From the NCBI RefSeq assembly GCF_003086295.3, contig NC_092054.1:58319546-58383545 (forward strand): DNA of 64,000 bases, in the 5' to 3' direction. The notes under the pieces are model-generated. The model made no database searches. It was not told the DNA's origin and saw only the letters and a program-made list of their open reading frames with translations. The position numbers and the translations under genes were made by a program. Positions within the stretch are counted from its first letter, which is position 1; each line of letters opens with the position of its first letter. Below are positions 46,498 to 58,128 of the stretch, piece after piece. The DNA is from Arachis hypogaea. Taxonomy: Eukaryota > Streptophyta > Magnoliopsida > Fabales > Fabaceae.

Positions 46498-47782
46498 TGA
46501 TACGTGAGCATCTTGTAACCTTTTTTCTTTTATTTTTTAGTTATTTTCAGTTAAGTTTTATTAAGTTTTATATTATTTTAGTGCAAAAATCATCTTTGGA
46601 TGTTACTTTAAGTTGTTTTAGTATTTTTATGATTTCATGTGAAATTCAGAGCAATTTAGTAGAATTTTGAGTAGAAACAGAATAGTTGGCGGTGCATCCC
46701 CCTAGGGCGCCAAACGCCACGCACAAAACAAGGAGTTCTGCCCCCTCTAGGGCACTGGCGTTTAGCGCCAGGCAAGCTTATCCGAATTTGAAGGCCCACT
46801 CTTACAGCATCTCTAGTTGGATTTATCTTTTATTAGTTATCTTTTATTTTATATTTGTAATTCTTTTATTTTAACAACAATATCTTTTAGTTTTAGGATT
46901 TAATATTTTATTTTATTTTCAAATCAAATTAGGTTAGATATAAAAGGAAAAAAAATTCTCCCTTTAGAAGGATTCGAACTCTTTTAGTTTTTGGTGTACC
47001 TTTCAGAACCCTAGTTTTTCTCTATAAGTCATGAGTCACTAAACCTCTCTAGTTAAGGTTAGGAGATTTATTTATCTTCTATAGATTGAAATTATTGCTT
47101 TTCTATTTTAATTGATGTACTGATTCAATTTCAAGGATTACTTTCGTACTTAATTTTATGAATCTGGGGGAACGAAAGTATGACCTTTATTCTAGAAGCA
47201 TTCTTGTGACCCTTGGAAGAGGTCTCTCACCTGAACACAGTTTGATAGTAAATTCCTCCTAAATTGCTAATTACATGAACTAATTGGGATACATGACATA
47301 TAATCCTATTAGCTTTGGGTAATTAGGATTTTTGTGGCCATAAACTAGTTTTGAACTTAACCCTCTAATCTGAATCAAGTGACCACGACGGTCGTGGTTG
47401 ACGAAGGTTAGAGGACACTAAATCACTAAGACATTAGGGTTTAGTCATTTACAGTTTGCCATAAGATGAATCATGCATTGTTAAAATAGTTGGTAAGAAG
47501 TTTTAATCCGGAAAAGTGAACATCTCCGAAACCTTAACTGTTTTTCTCTCAGTGTTTTTTTACACCAAACATCTTCTTTGCTTTCTTTACTCTTTGATTT
47601 AATGTTTTATGCGATTTTAACCACCAAAACAACTTCGTCATTCGCCTGACTAGGCAACCAGTTAGCTATTGTTGCTCAGTTCCTCAGTCCTCATGGGATT
47701 GACCCTCACTTACCTGAGGTATTACTTGGACTATCCGGTGTACTTGCAGGTTAAGTTGTAGATATTCCTAAATTTTGCGCCA
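46498..47782 (+). repeat. 5' LTR of a plus-strand Athila-like element
   Basis: 1285 bp from TGATACGTGAGC to TTGCGCCA, followed at 47789 by a tRNA-Asp primer site. It contains a TGGCGTTTAGCGCCA palindrome near 46755 and, near the 3' end, GGGATTGACCC followed by TCACTTACCTGAGG, the sense version of the U5 signature seen inverted in the minus-strand LTRs. The partner LTR is not in the window. Confidence 0.7.
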
Positions 47783-47788
47783 AGTTTT

Positions 47789-47806
47789 TGGTGCCGTTGT
47801 CAGGGA
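47789..47806 (+). other. primer-binding site, tRNA-Asp, degenerate
   Basis: TGGTGCCGTTGTCAGGGA against TGGCGCCGTTGCCGGGGA, 3 mismatches of 18, 6 bp after the LTR end. Confidence 0.75.
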
Positions 47807-48174
47807 CTGACGGTTGTTGACAACTACCCGTTGTCGGGTTGCTTAAATTAGGTATTCTTCTTAGGTTTGTTCATTTATTTTTATTTTATTTTCCTTTAAA
47901 ATTGTTGAATTTAGCTTTATTTATTTTTTCTTAATTTTTTATTTTAAGTTTGGTGTCCCATTAGTGATTTTATTTTCTTTTCTAAATTTTTTAGTATTTT
48001 TCCTTGCTTAGTTTTTGAAAATTTTAGGGTAATTTCTCTTTCTTATTTTTTGAAAAATTTTTAGTCATTTAATTGCTTTATTTTATTTTATTTCGTTTTA
48101 CATAGGATATCTCACTGGGAGTCCTCTATACTCTAACATAGAGACTCCCACTTTTCTTTGTTTTCTGTCTGTTT
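47807..48174 (+). other. leader of the plus-strand element
   Basis: T-rich leader with TAAGTTTGGTGT at 47945-47956, the same motif the minus-strand elements carry beside their 3' LTRs. Confidence 0.5.
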
Positions 48175-48576
48175 ATGAGCAGGAATAGGGACAAGAAACC
48201 CTTTCTTGAATTTGATCCTGAACCTGAGAGGACCTTGAGGTAGTGTTTACAACAAACTAGAGCTTACAAAGCCGAAGAGAATCTCAGACATAGTTTTGAG
48301 AAGGAAGCTGAAGAGCTCACCATGGATCCTAATGGAAGGAATCCGAATGAGCAAGCTAGGAGGACTCTGAGCTCCTACACTGCTCCTACTCCTAACTTTT
48401 ATGGGTGCAGTATTTCCATACCTACTATTTGTACTAATAATTTTCAGTTGAAGCCGCAGTTGATCACTCTAGTGCAACAAAACTGCCAGTTTTATGGACT
48501 CCCACAGGAGGACCATAATTTATTTAACTCTAATTTCCTGTAGATCTGTGACACTATAAAGACTAATGGAGTGAAC
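48175..48576 (+). pseudogene. gag N-terminus, interrupted by element E
   Basis: Starts at ATG 48175 (MSRNRDKKPFLEFDPEPERTL), stops at TAG 48241-48243, and continues in frame (LQQTRAYKAEENL ... NNFQLKPQLITLVQQNC). It breaks off at 48577, where the E LTR begins. The phrases DPEPERTL and NNFxLKPxLITLVQQN are shared with the gags at 13.5 and 36.6 kb. The 5 bp before the break, TGAAC, should be the target duplication of E; the other copy is outside the window. Confidence 0.75.
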
Positions 48577-50190
48577 TGGTGCACGGAATTGCAATCACAC
48601 CTTTGCAACTCTGCACAACTAACCAGCAAGTGCACTGGGTCGTCCAAGTAATACCTTACGTGAGTAAGGGTCGAACCCACGGAGATTGCCGGCTTGAAGC
48701 AAGCTATGGTTATCTTGTAAATATTAGTCAGGAGATTAGTGATAAAAATGATTTTGTTTATAAAAAGTAAATAACATGAAATGAATGATACTTGTGATTT
48801 GGTAATAAGGAACAGGTTGAGGTTCCGGATATGCTCTGTCGTCTAAATCTTTGCTTTCCTACTGTCTTCTTCTCCAAACACGCATGACTTCCTTCAATGG
48901 CAAGCTGTATGTTGGTGGATCATCGTTGTCAATGGCTACCATCCGTCCTCTAAGTGAAAATGGTTCAGGTACAGTTTTCGCACGGCTAATCATCTGTCGG
49001 TTCTCACTTGTATCGAAATAGATCTCTCTATCCTTTTGCACACTGTCACTGCGCCCAACATTCGTGAGTTTTAAGCTCGTCATAGTCATCCCGTCCCAGA
49101 TCCTACTCAGAATACCACAGACAAGATTTAGACTTTTCAGATCTCAGGAATGCTGCCAATTGGTTCTAGCCTCTACCACGAAGGTTCTAATCTCACAGAT
49201 TCGAATGCTTTGTTGTCAGGAGAGGCAAATCAAATCCGTGGATCAGAGACCCAAGAGATACACACTCAAGCTGTCACCTAATGACTACGTTGAGCTCAGA
49301 TAGAACGGGAGTGGTTGTCAAGCACGCGTTCATAAATTGGAGAATGATGATGAGTGTCACGGATCATCATATTCTTTATATTGAAGTACGAGTGAGTATC
49401 TTAGAATAGAATCAGGCGTGATCAAATAGAAAATAATATTAATTGCATTAATCCATTGAGACACAGCAGAGCTCCTCACCCCTACCTATGGGATTTAGAG
49501 ACTCATGCCGTAGAAGATACAATTCGAGATGTAAAATGTCATGAGTTACCAAATGAATCCCTAAAAGTAGTTTTTATACTAAACTAGTAACTTAGGTTTA
49601 CAGAAAATGAGTAACTAAGTGCAGATAGTGCAGAAATCTACTTCTGGGGCCCACTTGGTGCGTGTTTGGGCTAAGCTTTGAAGTTTTCATGTGCATAGGC
49701 CATTCTTGGAGTTAAACGCCAGCTTGGGTGCCAGTTTGGGCGTTTAACTCCAGTTCTGGTGCCAGTTCCGGCGTTTTACGCCAGAAAATGGTATCTGGCT
49801 GGCGTTTAAACGCCAGTTTGGGCCATCAAATCTTGGGGAAAGTATGGACTATTATACATTTTTGGAAAGCCCAAGATGTCTACTTTCCAACGCAATTGAG
49901 TGCGCACCAATTGAATTTTTGCTGCTCCAGAAAATTTACTTCGAGTGTAGGAGGATCAGAATCCAACAGCATCTGTAGTCCTTTCTCAGCCTCTGAATCT
50001 GATTTTTGCTCAGGTCCCTCAATTTCAGCCAGAAAATACCTAAAATTACAAAAAAACACACAAACTCATAGTAAAGTCCAGAAATGTGATTTTTGCATAA
50101 AAACTAATAAAAATATAATAAAAAGTAACTAAAACATGCTAAAAACTACCTAAAAATAATGCCAAAAGCGTATAAAATATCCGCTCATCA
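48577..50190 (-). repeat. 3' LTR of element E
   Basis: 1614 bp, TGGTGCACGG...CCGCTCATCA. Same family as 26499-28212 and 38554-40115 but diverged. U5 hairpin, then GGGTCGAACCC (48668-48678). Palindromes of the TGGCGTTTAAACGCCA type at 49705-49820. Confidence 0.8.
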
Positions 50191-50406
50191 CAACACCAAA
50201 CTTAAACTGTTGCTTGTCCCCAAGAAACTAGATAAATAAAATAGGATAAAAAGAAGATAATGATGCAAAAACATCTCAGAGTCTTCAATAAAGCTCACAA
50301 TTCAAATTAAATGAGCGGGGCTTATAGCTTTTTGCTTCTGAACAGTCTTGGCATCTTAATTATCCTCTAAAGCTCAGAATGATTGGATTCTTTAGGAATT
50401 CAGAAT
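50191..50406 (-). mobile_element. element E, internal part left of the interruption
   Basis: Starts with the polypurine region (CAACACCAAACTTAAACTG) and matches 28213-28425. It breaks at TTCAGAATTCA, where other sequence begins. E resumes near 59595, but about 300 bp that should lie between are missing. Confidence 0.65.
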
Positions 50407-51172
50407 TCACAAGAGTAGCGCCTAGTGTCTTCCCTTGGTATCCCTCTTCGAATCCTGGTGGAAGCACTTTGATTCATTTTTGCTTATTTTTGGCCCTTAA
50501 AGATGCCTTTCACTCGTGCCTCAATTATATGCCAAATATGGATTGCCATATATCGTTGGAAAGCTCTAAATGTCAGCTTTCCAACGCAACTGGAAGCACA
50601 TCAATCGGATATCTGTAGCTCAAGTTATGGCCCTTTGAAGGAGGCATGGTCATGCTGTGAGCGCCCAGATTTTAACTTAGCCAAAATTTTTGCTTCCAAG
50701 CTCATTTTCCTTGATTTTTCCTTGAAGAAGCCCGAAAAAGCTCTTGGGCAAGAGCTTTTAAGCTCTTGGCAAGAGCTTGGCTTTTGATTATTTGAAGTAA
50801 AGCTCTCCACAAGAGCTCTAAAGCTCTCGGCAAGAGCTTTATGCTCTTGCTCCTTGTTTTGAGCTACGCTTTTCTTCCTTTGGGCCACACTTCTCTTCCT
50901 TGATTTGGTCATGGGCCACGCTTTTAACAGCGTGGCCTAAGCCTCCAAAGTGTGCTCCAACTTCAAAGTGTGCCCCAAAGCTCTTTTTTTTCCTTTTTAA
51001 CTTATTTTGTGCTTCTTTGCTTCTTTTTCTTCTTATTTCCTACAAGATTTATAAAATTAAAAGATCAAGGAAATATACCAATTAAGTACAAAAGCATTCA
51101 ATATTTAAGCACAAATCATCAATTTCTTGTATGAAAAAGCATAGAAAAATATGACATGGTGACATGTCATCA
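50407..51172 (-). repeat. 3' LTR of element F, left part deleted
   Basis: CACAAGAGTAGCGCC onward is nearly identical to 55282-56047. The first 1.2 kb of the LTR is missing. It ends GACATGTCATCA, followed by the F polypurine region. It contains AAGCTCTTGGCAAGAGCTT-type palindromes at about 50740-50850 and a GGGCCACGCTTTTAACAGCGTGGCC palindrome near 50912. Confidence 0.75.
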
Positions 51173-52896
51173 CAACACCAAACTTAAACCTTGCTTGTCC
51201 CCAAGCAAGAAAAGAATCATGCAATTTAAGATTGACAATCCAAGGTAAGAAGAATAGCAAGTTAATGTTCATGGTAGGCTAGTTTCTTATGAATGCTACA
51301 ATCACAAGAGAAATATAAATGATTGATGCTTCTATCTAGCTCAATTTATGAAATCTTTTTCCTTATAATTTTTCCTTGAAACAAGCTTTTGATTTTCTTA
51401 TTAGCTTCTCCTTTTGGGTGCTTTGCCCCATGAGTTAATAACAAAGCTACGATTCTAAATGCTTTGTTTTCAAGTATTACCACTTGATACATAAGCACCA
51501 CAAGCATTTGAATTAGAGGACTTCATGAAGCTCATTTTTCTTTTCTTTTCTTGACTCTCTAATCATTGATGCTCAGAACCTTGAGCTTTTTGGGAGTGCT
51601 TTTGCACTTGAGCCTAGCCTTGACTTCTAAGTGTTTTGTTTTCAAGCATTTGGCTTGATACATAAACACCACAAGTACTTAACATATTGTCATTGGTACT
51701 CAGAGCCTTCAGCTTTCTCATTCTTTCCCTTTTTCTTTTTTTTTTGCCTTAATTTGTATTTGCTTCTTCAAGGTTTTTATGATTTTCAAAAGATTTCACA
51801 AAATGTACTAGATAAAAACTTCAATTAAATAAAATCCAATGCAATTGAGCAACAATTAATCATACTAGCTTTTTAATACTTGTATGCACATGCTAAGTTC
51901 TTCTTTAATGCCTTGTTTGTTTATGATCATGATGCTTTACTGCTTTAAGCTTTACAAAACTCAAGTTGGTAGTCATAATGGCATGGCAACATGTTACAAA
52001 TCAATATTCAAGCTATGCTTATTCATACCACACATGCATACAGAGAATATAAAGACAATCATGCATTTTAAGTGCTGGAAACAAATGAGGAGAAAAGGAA
52101 CTCTACAACCTTGTAGTTCATCTTCATTATTGTTGTCCTTTTTCCTCTATTCTTCCTCCTTCCCTTGCCAAACTCAGAATGCTTGCTCATCCTCAAGCAA
52201 CAATTAGAACAATGGCTATGGGGCTAAGATGGATCATGAATGTCTTACACAATGAAAAGTTAGTAGTACATGTGTTCTAAGCAAGCAAAATTAAAGATAA
52301 TAATCAAGGCACAAGAGACAGAGACATTGTGATTGCAAACTTAAGAAGGTGAGCATAATACTTTGCATAAAGAATAAGTGGCACACCAAACTTAGTGTGA
52401 CACTTTCACTTGGAATTGATGCAAGTATCTTGTAAGGATTAGAACCAAATTTTGTTGCATAGCAACACCAAACTTAGAATGCAACCACATGTCAATTTAT
52501 TTGAAATAAAACTAAACGAAAGAAACTATTATATGTTAAATACAATCACCAAGCCAAGAATCTATCATGAATAAAGCTCTCTTGGTAGTGTATTAACAAA
52601 CACAGTAAATAAAAGAAAGCATTTAAAACAAGGGAATGACTGAAAACAAAGAGAAAACTAAAATTGTCTCACTAAAAGAAAGATAACAGTGCAAAGAACA
52701 TTATGATTATACAAACAAGTGGTGTTGCTGAATGATTTGCATAGAAAAATAAGTGGCACACCAAACTTAGAATCTTGGTGTGTCACTTTTATTTTTTTTT
52801 TTTTTTGATCTGATGCAATCTTCCAAAAAGATTGAAAACAATTTGTTGCAAGGCAACACCAAACTTAGAATGTAACCATATGTCATTTTATTGAAT
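51173..52896 (-). other. element F, non-coding internal part
   Basis: Begins with the polypurine region, an 8-bp hairpin CTTGCTTG-GGGA-CAAGCAAG and TTTAAGTTTGGTGTTG (minus strand). Four further TAAGTTTGGTGT motifs lie near 52384, 52468, 52753 and 52858, and two of them are followed by small hairpins (GTTGC-TAT-GCAAC, GTTGC-CTT-GCAAC). No gene is supported in these 1.7 kb. Confidence 0.55.
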
Positions 52897-53856
52897 TTAA
52901 ACAAAGTAAAGAAAGAGAACAAAGCATAGAAGAGAAACGTTACCTACTGTTGGCATGTTGTTCTTTACTTTCTTCCTCTTCTTCCAGTTTGTTAAGAGGA
53001 ATGACCTCAAGGGAGGAGAAGATTCAGCTATTGCCCCCTGTCTTGGTCTCTCCTCAGCAAGCTTTCTTTTGTTAATGGCTTGATTGAGCTTGCTTGCTGG
53101 ATCAGGGGGAGGATTGCTTGTAGTTGACCTTCTATTCTTCATGAATATTGTCCTTTGTAGCTTGGTCACAATCCTCTTTTCGGTGCATTTGTTAATTGCC
53201 TTCACTTTCTTGAATCCAAGTCTTGGTGGTTGTGTGATTGTTGGAGTTTTATCTTCATCCAGAGCCTCTTGAATTAGTGGTTCCATGAGCCCTTCCTTTA
53301 TGCACTTCTCTGCTTCACTTGAGTTTGGAATGACTTCCTCACTTTCTTGCTCTTCCACTTCATCCTTCACATCCATCAATTGGTCTTCATTTTCCTTGCT
53401 TAGTAGTTCTAAGCGTTTATCTGTGTCCTCCAATTGCTTATCCGTCTCCTGAGAAAGGATTTCTAGTTCCCTCTGGGATTGTTGATATTTCTCTGCCATT
53501 CTGTTGAACCTAGACTCAAGTTCTGAGAGTCTTTGGCTCGTGGAGGTTTGTGTTGAGGCATAATCAAGTGATGAAGAACTTTCAAATGAGAAATCGGGAC
53601 GTGAGGGTGGATGCTCTTTCATTCCTTGGTGATACTCCCAGCCACCATTAGAATAATGACTTGAATCATTTTGTGGTGGTGGGAAGTATCCCATATGATT
53701 CTCTTGCTCATCTTGTGTCTCTGAAGCAAATCTCCATGAATTGGAGTGCTCATAATTTGTATTTTCTTGGTGATATTCCCAGCCACTATTAGAGATTGGT
53801 GATGGTGGGTAATATCCCATAAAATTTGTTTGATCATAAGATGAGTTGAACTCCAT
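52897..53856 (-). CDS. gag-like ORF of non-autonomous element F
   Basis: 319 codons, ATG at 53854-53856 (MEFNSSYDQTNFMGYYPP). The N-terminal 80 residues contain two imperfect repeats of MGYxPP...S.GWEYHQ. Residues about 105-165 form a likely coiled coil (LSELESRFNRMAEKYQQSQR and so on). Next come an acidic stretch and a basic region (RIVTKLQRTIFMKNRR), and finally a hydrophobic end (LLCFVLFLYFV) that may be read-through into non-coding sequence. No protease, reverse transcriptase or integrase motifs. It follows the F primer site and leader as a gag should. I recall similar aromatic-repeat ORFs in legume non-autonomous elements, but assign no function. Confidence 0.6.
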   Translation of the reverse strand: MEFNSSYDQTNFMGYYPPSPISNSGWEYHQENTNYEHSNSWRFASETQDEQENHMGYFPPPQNDSSHYSNGGWEYHQGMKEHPPSRPDFSFESSSSLDYASTQTSTSQRLSELESRFNRMAEKYQQSQRELEILSQETDKQLEDTDKRLELLSKENEDQLMDVKDEVEEQESEEVIPNSSEAEKCIKEGLMEPLIQEALDEDKTPTITQPPRLGFKKVKAINKCTEKRIVTKLQRTIFMKNRRSTTSNPPPDPASKLNQAINKRKLAEERPRQGAIAESSPPLRSFLLTNWKKRKKVKNNMPTVGNVSLLCFVLFLYFV

Positions 53857-54033
53857 TTAAATTTTGGAACACACAACACCAAGGAAAATTGAAATTACTC
53901 ATATCAGAGATGAGAATTTCTTAGTGAGGCAAAAACTCAAACACCTTGGTTTCAATCTAAAATAGAAAACAAAAATAAAGAAAATGTTTGATCTAGACTT
54001 CTCACCCACTTAGTCATTGTCAATCTAAATCAA

Positions 54034-54051
54034 TCCTCGGCAACGGCGCCA
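54034..54051 (-). other. primer-binding site, tRNA-Asp, element F
   Basis: TCCTCGGCAACGGCGCCA, one mismatch to tRNA-Asp, 6 bp from the LTR start at 54058. Confidence 0.85.
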
Positions 54052-54057
54052 AAAACT

Positions 54058-56047
54058 TGATGGTGTTTTTCTGGAAAAACAAATTTTCCAAAACACCTAA
54101 AACTCACCGGCAAGTGTACCGGGTCGTATCAAGTAGTAAAACTCACTTAGAGTGAGGTCGATCCCACAGGGATTGATGGATCAAGCAACTTTAGTGGGTG
54201 ATTAGTTTAGTCAAGCTAACATTGAGTGATTTGAGTGACAGTTGAAACAACAGAAAGTAAATGACAAGAGGAATTAAAGTGCAAAAGTAAATTGGACAGA
54301 AACTTAAAGAGCAAGAAATGTAAATTGCAAGAATCTTAAATGACAAGAAATGTAAATTGCATAAAATGTAAAGGGCTGGGTGCTGGAAGCAATGTAAACA
54401 GAGAAGCAAAATTTCAGTGAATAAGAACTTAGAGCAATTGCAAGAGTTGTAAATTGCAGGAAATGTAAATTGGAAGCAATGCAACAGAAAGTAAAACTGC
54501 TTGAAGAATGAAAACAGAAAGAATATGCTTGATTTGCAGCAATTTAAAAGAAGGTTGAAGATCTCAGGAGTGGAAGAGACTAGAAAACAAGTCTAGATCT
54601 CAAATCCTTCCTTGATCCAACAAGAAAACAATATTGCAGAAGAAAAAGAAGATGAAAGCAATAAAGGAAACTCAGATTTTATGCAGAAGAGGAACAAAGA
54701 GATTCCAGATCAAGTGAAACAGAATTCCTTCAATTCTTGATCCAAAATTTAAAAACAGAAAAGAAAACTAAGAGAGAAAGCAAAATGAAAACTAAAGAGT
54801 GCACAACTCCCTATTGGAGCTAGCCTCCTTTCTAATCGAGCTCCCTTTTGAAAATGAGAGTGATGCCTTTATATAGGCTTTTTACAAAATAAAATGAAAT
54901 TGAAATGAAAAACAAATTAAATGAAAATCCTAATTCTAGCTTGTTCTTGTGCCTTTGAGTGATGATGTGGGCTTTGCTTGCTTTGGATTCGAAGAGAGAT
55001 GGGTTTGGTTGGCCTCAATTCAATTTGGTGAAGAATTGAATTTAATTGGAATTTTGGTTGAATTTTGGCCCATGGTCCACCTCCCAGGGGAAAGCTCGGC
55101 TCTTGGCAAGATCTTTGGCCAAGAGCTTTGGTTCCCTTCCTTGCCAAAGTGTGCGCACGTTCCTTCCTTGTGACAAGAGAACAAAGCTCTTTGCAAGAGC
55201 TTGAAAGCTCTTTGCAAGAGCTTTACTTGTCCTTGAGGTGGTTCAAGTCTTGGGTGGAGCACTTGCTGGCTATTTTCCTTGGCACAAGAGTAGCGCCTAG
55301 TGTCTTCCCTTGGTATCCCTCTTCGAATCCTAGTGGAAGCACTTTGATTCATTTTTGCTTATTTTTGGCCCTTAAAGATGCCTTTCACTCGTGCCTCAAT
55401 TCTATGCCAAATATGGATTGCCATATATCGTTGGAAAGCTCTAAATGTCAGCTTTCCAACGCAACTGGAAGCACATCAATCGGATATCTGTAGCTCAAGT
55501 TATGGCCCTTTGAAGGAGGCATGGTCATGCTGTGAGCGCCCAGATTTTAACTTAGCCAAAATTTTTGCTTCCAAGCTCATTTTCCTTGATTTTTCCTTGA
55601 AGAAGCCCGAAAAAGCTCTTGGGCAAGAGCTTTTAAGCTCTTGGCAAGAGCTTGGCTTTTGATTATTTGAAGTAAAGCTCTCCACAAGAGCTCTAAAGCT
55701 CTCGGCAAGAGCTTTGTGCTCTTGCTCCTTGTTTTGAGCTACGCTTTTCTTCCTTTGGGCCACACTTCTCTTCCTTGATTTGGTCATGGGCCACGCTTTT
55801 AAAAGCGTGGTCTAAGCCTCCAAAGTGTGCTCCAACTTCAAAGTGTGCCCCAAAGCTCTTTTTTTTCTTTTTTAACTTATTTTGTGCTTCTTTGCTTCTT
55901 TTTCTTCTTATTTCCTACAAGATTTATAAAATTAAAAGATCAAGAAAATATACCAATTAAGTACAAAAGCATTCAATATTTAAGCACAAATCATCAATTT
56001 CTTGTATGAAAAAGCATAGAAAAATATGACATGGTGACATGTCATCA
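54058..56047 (-). repeat. 5' LTR of element F
   Basis: 1990 bp, TGATGGTG...GACATGTCATCA. U5 hairpin CTCAC-TTAGA-GTGAG, then GTCGATCCCACAGGGAT (54142-54171). Palindromes of the AGCTCTTTGCAAGAGCT type at about 55085-55220 and 55610-55720. The part from 55282 repeats at 50407-51172. Confidence 0.8.
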
Positions 56048-56629
56048 ATCACATTTGAGAAAACTTGTGAAGAGGTGGAGATCCTTAGAAAAAGGAGGAT
56101 GGGAATTGAATACGCTTTGTCAATACCCTTAGGAGCTTCTTTGCCTAGGTTACCATCTACTCATACATTTGAGTGGGTAAAATTCATTTCTATTACCTTT
56201 ATTATCCCACTCGAATATGGCTTGCTTAAAACGGATGGTCAACTTAGGATGCTTTGTGGGATAAAGCGTAAAAGAAAGATGTTTCGTGGCTGGTGTTGCA
56301 AATCAAGGCTCAATAGGGTTGATGCATCAAACATGAAATACAAAGGTTGGACTAGTGCTCAATTGGGCGGGTCTAGGAGGATAGTTTGGTGCTTCCATGA
56401 GAATTCATCTCTCTTGCCACCCGGAGGAAACCACTATGATCTACTCAAGGACGGGTGTGAAAACAAAGTGTGGGATCCCGGATCGAACAAGGAAGATCAA
56501 CTTTGGGAGCCTATGGTTTGTGAAGAACTCCATCAAAGCTTGGAGTTATTAACTATGAATGATGAAGCACAATGGAAGTCCAAGCATTGGTGGATGTTCA
56601 AGGATGGATTCAAGCACAAGCCACCTTGA
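56048..56629 (+). pseudogene. truncated plus-strand retroelement ORF, uncharacterised
   Basis: About 193 codons are open up to TGA at 56627-56629. The apparent ATG at 56039 lies inside the F LTR end, so the true N-terminus was cut off by that insertion. Visible text: TFEWVKFISITFIIPLEYG, LLKTDGQLRMLCGIKRKRK, WDPGSNKEDQLWEPM and the end WMFKDGFKHKPP. The end (PP, then TGATGAAG) lines up with the pol-tail end at 19721 (QPP, then TGATGAAG), and the two-hairpin motif follows 18 nt later. The ORF therefore holds the position of the pol C-terminus in a non-autonomous element. I do not recognise a domain. A frame open for 193 codons in such decayed surroundings is notable. Confidence 0.5.
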
Positions 56630-56646
56630 TGAAGAGCTCCCCATAA

Positions 56647-56696
56647 GTCCAACTTAAGGACAATAAATAAAAGTGCTAGGTGGGAGACACCCCACC
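56647..56696 (+). other. post-pol two-hairpin motif, plus-strand element
   Basis: GTCC-AACTTAA-GGAC, AATAAATAAAAGTGCTA, then GGTGGG-AGACAC-CCCACC. Both stems differ from the other families and both remain fully paired. Confidence 0.65.
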
Positions 56697-58128
56697 ATGG
56701 TAACATCTTTTCATTTTTCCCTTTTGTTCATATTGGTAAAATAAGTTTAATTTCATGTTTTGTTTGATTAGATGAGTTTAATTGGGAGTCTAGTAGGTTA
56801 AATAAGGTTTTATCATGTTTTGGTAGCTGTTTGGAGGTTTGGAATGCTTGGTTTGGTGCAAAAGCATAGAAAAATTTTGAAAAACAGAGCACCAATCCAC
56901 GCTTACGCACACGTGACGCGCATGCGTGGATTGTCCTGTTTCACTCACCTTCTTTTCTTCTCCTCTTTCCATTTCTTTCCTTCTTCTCTTCTCTTTCCAC
57001 CTTTCAATCATCATCCAACACTACCAAGCATCATATAACACCATTTCTTTTAGTTAGTTAGTTAGTTTAATTTTTGTTTTCCATTATAAGTGTTGGATTA
57101 CTAATCTTGTTTACCATTTACTGTTGCTTATTACTAATGGGATGTTAGTTTAACATCATTGTTGTTATTGTCATTGTTGGATTCCTTTGTTGAGGTTACA
57201 ATTTATTACTTGGTCTTGAATTTTCGTGTTGAACATTTGTGAATACCAAGTGAGTGTTACATTGCCTTTAAGCTTCTTAACTTTTTTTGAATTGCATGTT
57301 TTGGCCACCATGCATTCATCATCTATTGTTAGGCAATTGTACATTCTCATTGCATTTTTTTAGGTGATGCTTGTTTATGGTTTACCCTTATTCACATCAC
57401 TTATTTCATACATTGAGATTGTGGAATTGTGAAATTGGATCAAAAGCTTACCAAGTGACGTATTTTTGAGCTTTTCAATCTTTGTGGACCATGCTTGCTA
57501 TGTGATTGATTTTTTTTACTTCTATATCCTTTTTCCTAAGTTCCATAGCATCCATGTATTTCACCTCTATGTCACTTAGGTATTGCAACAATTTCAATAT
57601 GTGTCATTGATTGATGTGTGAGCTCTCCATACCATTTTGTTCATCAAATTTACTTACACATCAATCAATATCCATGCATTATCCAATTTCACAATTTCTT
57701 GATTAATTGCTTGAGTGCTTTCATGCCTCTTCACTACTTGTTTGGTTAACTTAACCTACAAGTCTTTTTGAAGTATTTCAAGCACACTAGAATGAGTGAA
57801 ATGTGTGACTTCTTTTGTATAATTGTGACATGGTCTCTAAATACTAGAGTGTGAGTTCTAAACCGCACGCAAGTTAGGACCCACACACTTATTTTTCATT
57901 ATTGTCACACTAATTCACTCACTCAATTCTAGTGATTTACCTCATTCCAACAATACATGCTTCCTTGCTTGTGCATTTACTTGTCTTATTATCTCCTGTT
58001 TTCTATGTTCAGGATGAATCATCATAAGCAAAAACGGAAGTGGGAGAAGAACACGCAGCATCGGCTGGCCTACCAACTGAAGGTAGCAACTAGGAAAGTC
58101 ACCGTACCCCCTTGTTCATCTTTGGATG
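56697..58128 (+). mobile_element. plus-strand retroelement remnant downstream of the motif
   Basis: AT-rich text with a TTAGTTAG repeat at 57050-57070 and a single ACGCGCATGCGTGG palindrome near 56917. Near the right end an ATG at 58015 opens MNHHKQKRKWEKNTQHR ... TVPPCSSLDV, a basic start in the position of ORF3, cut by the LTR at 58129. No other gene. Confidence 0.45.

Noticed and set aside
47789..47806. Different tRNA primer for the plus-strand element
   Set aside because: Three mismatches, but the length, the 6-bp spacing and the remaining 15 bases match the tRNA-Asp site.
50503..50912. Paired frames on both strands repeated at 55378-55787
   Set aside because: They lie inside LTR copies and owe their openness to AAGCTCTTGGCAAGAGCTT palindromes.
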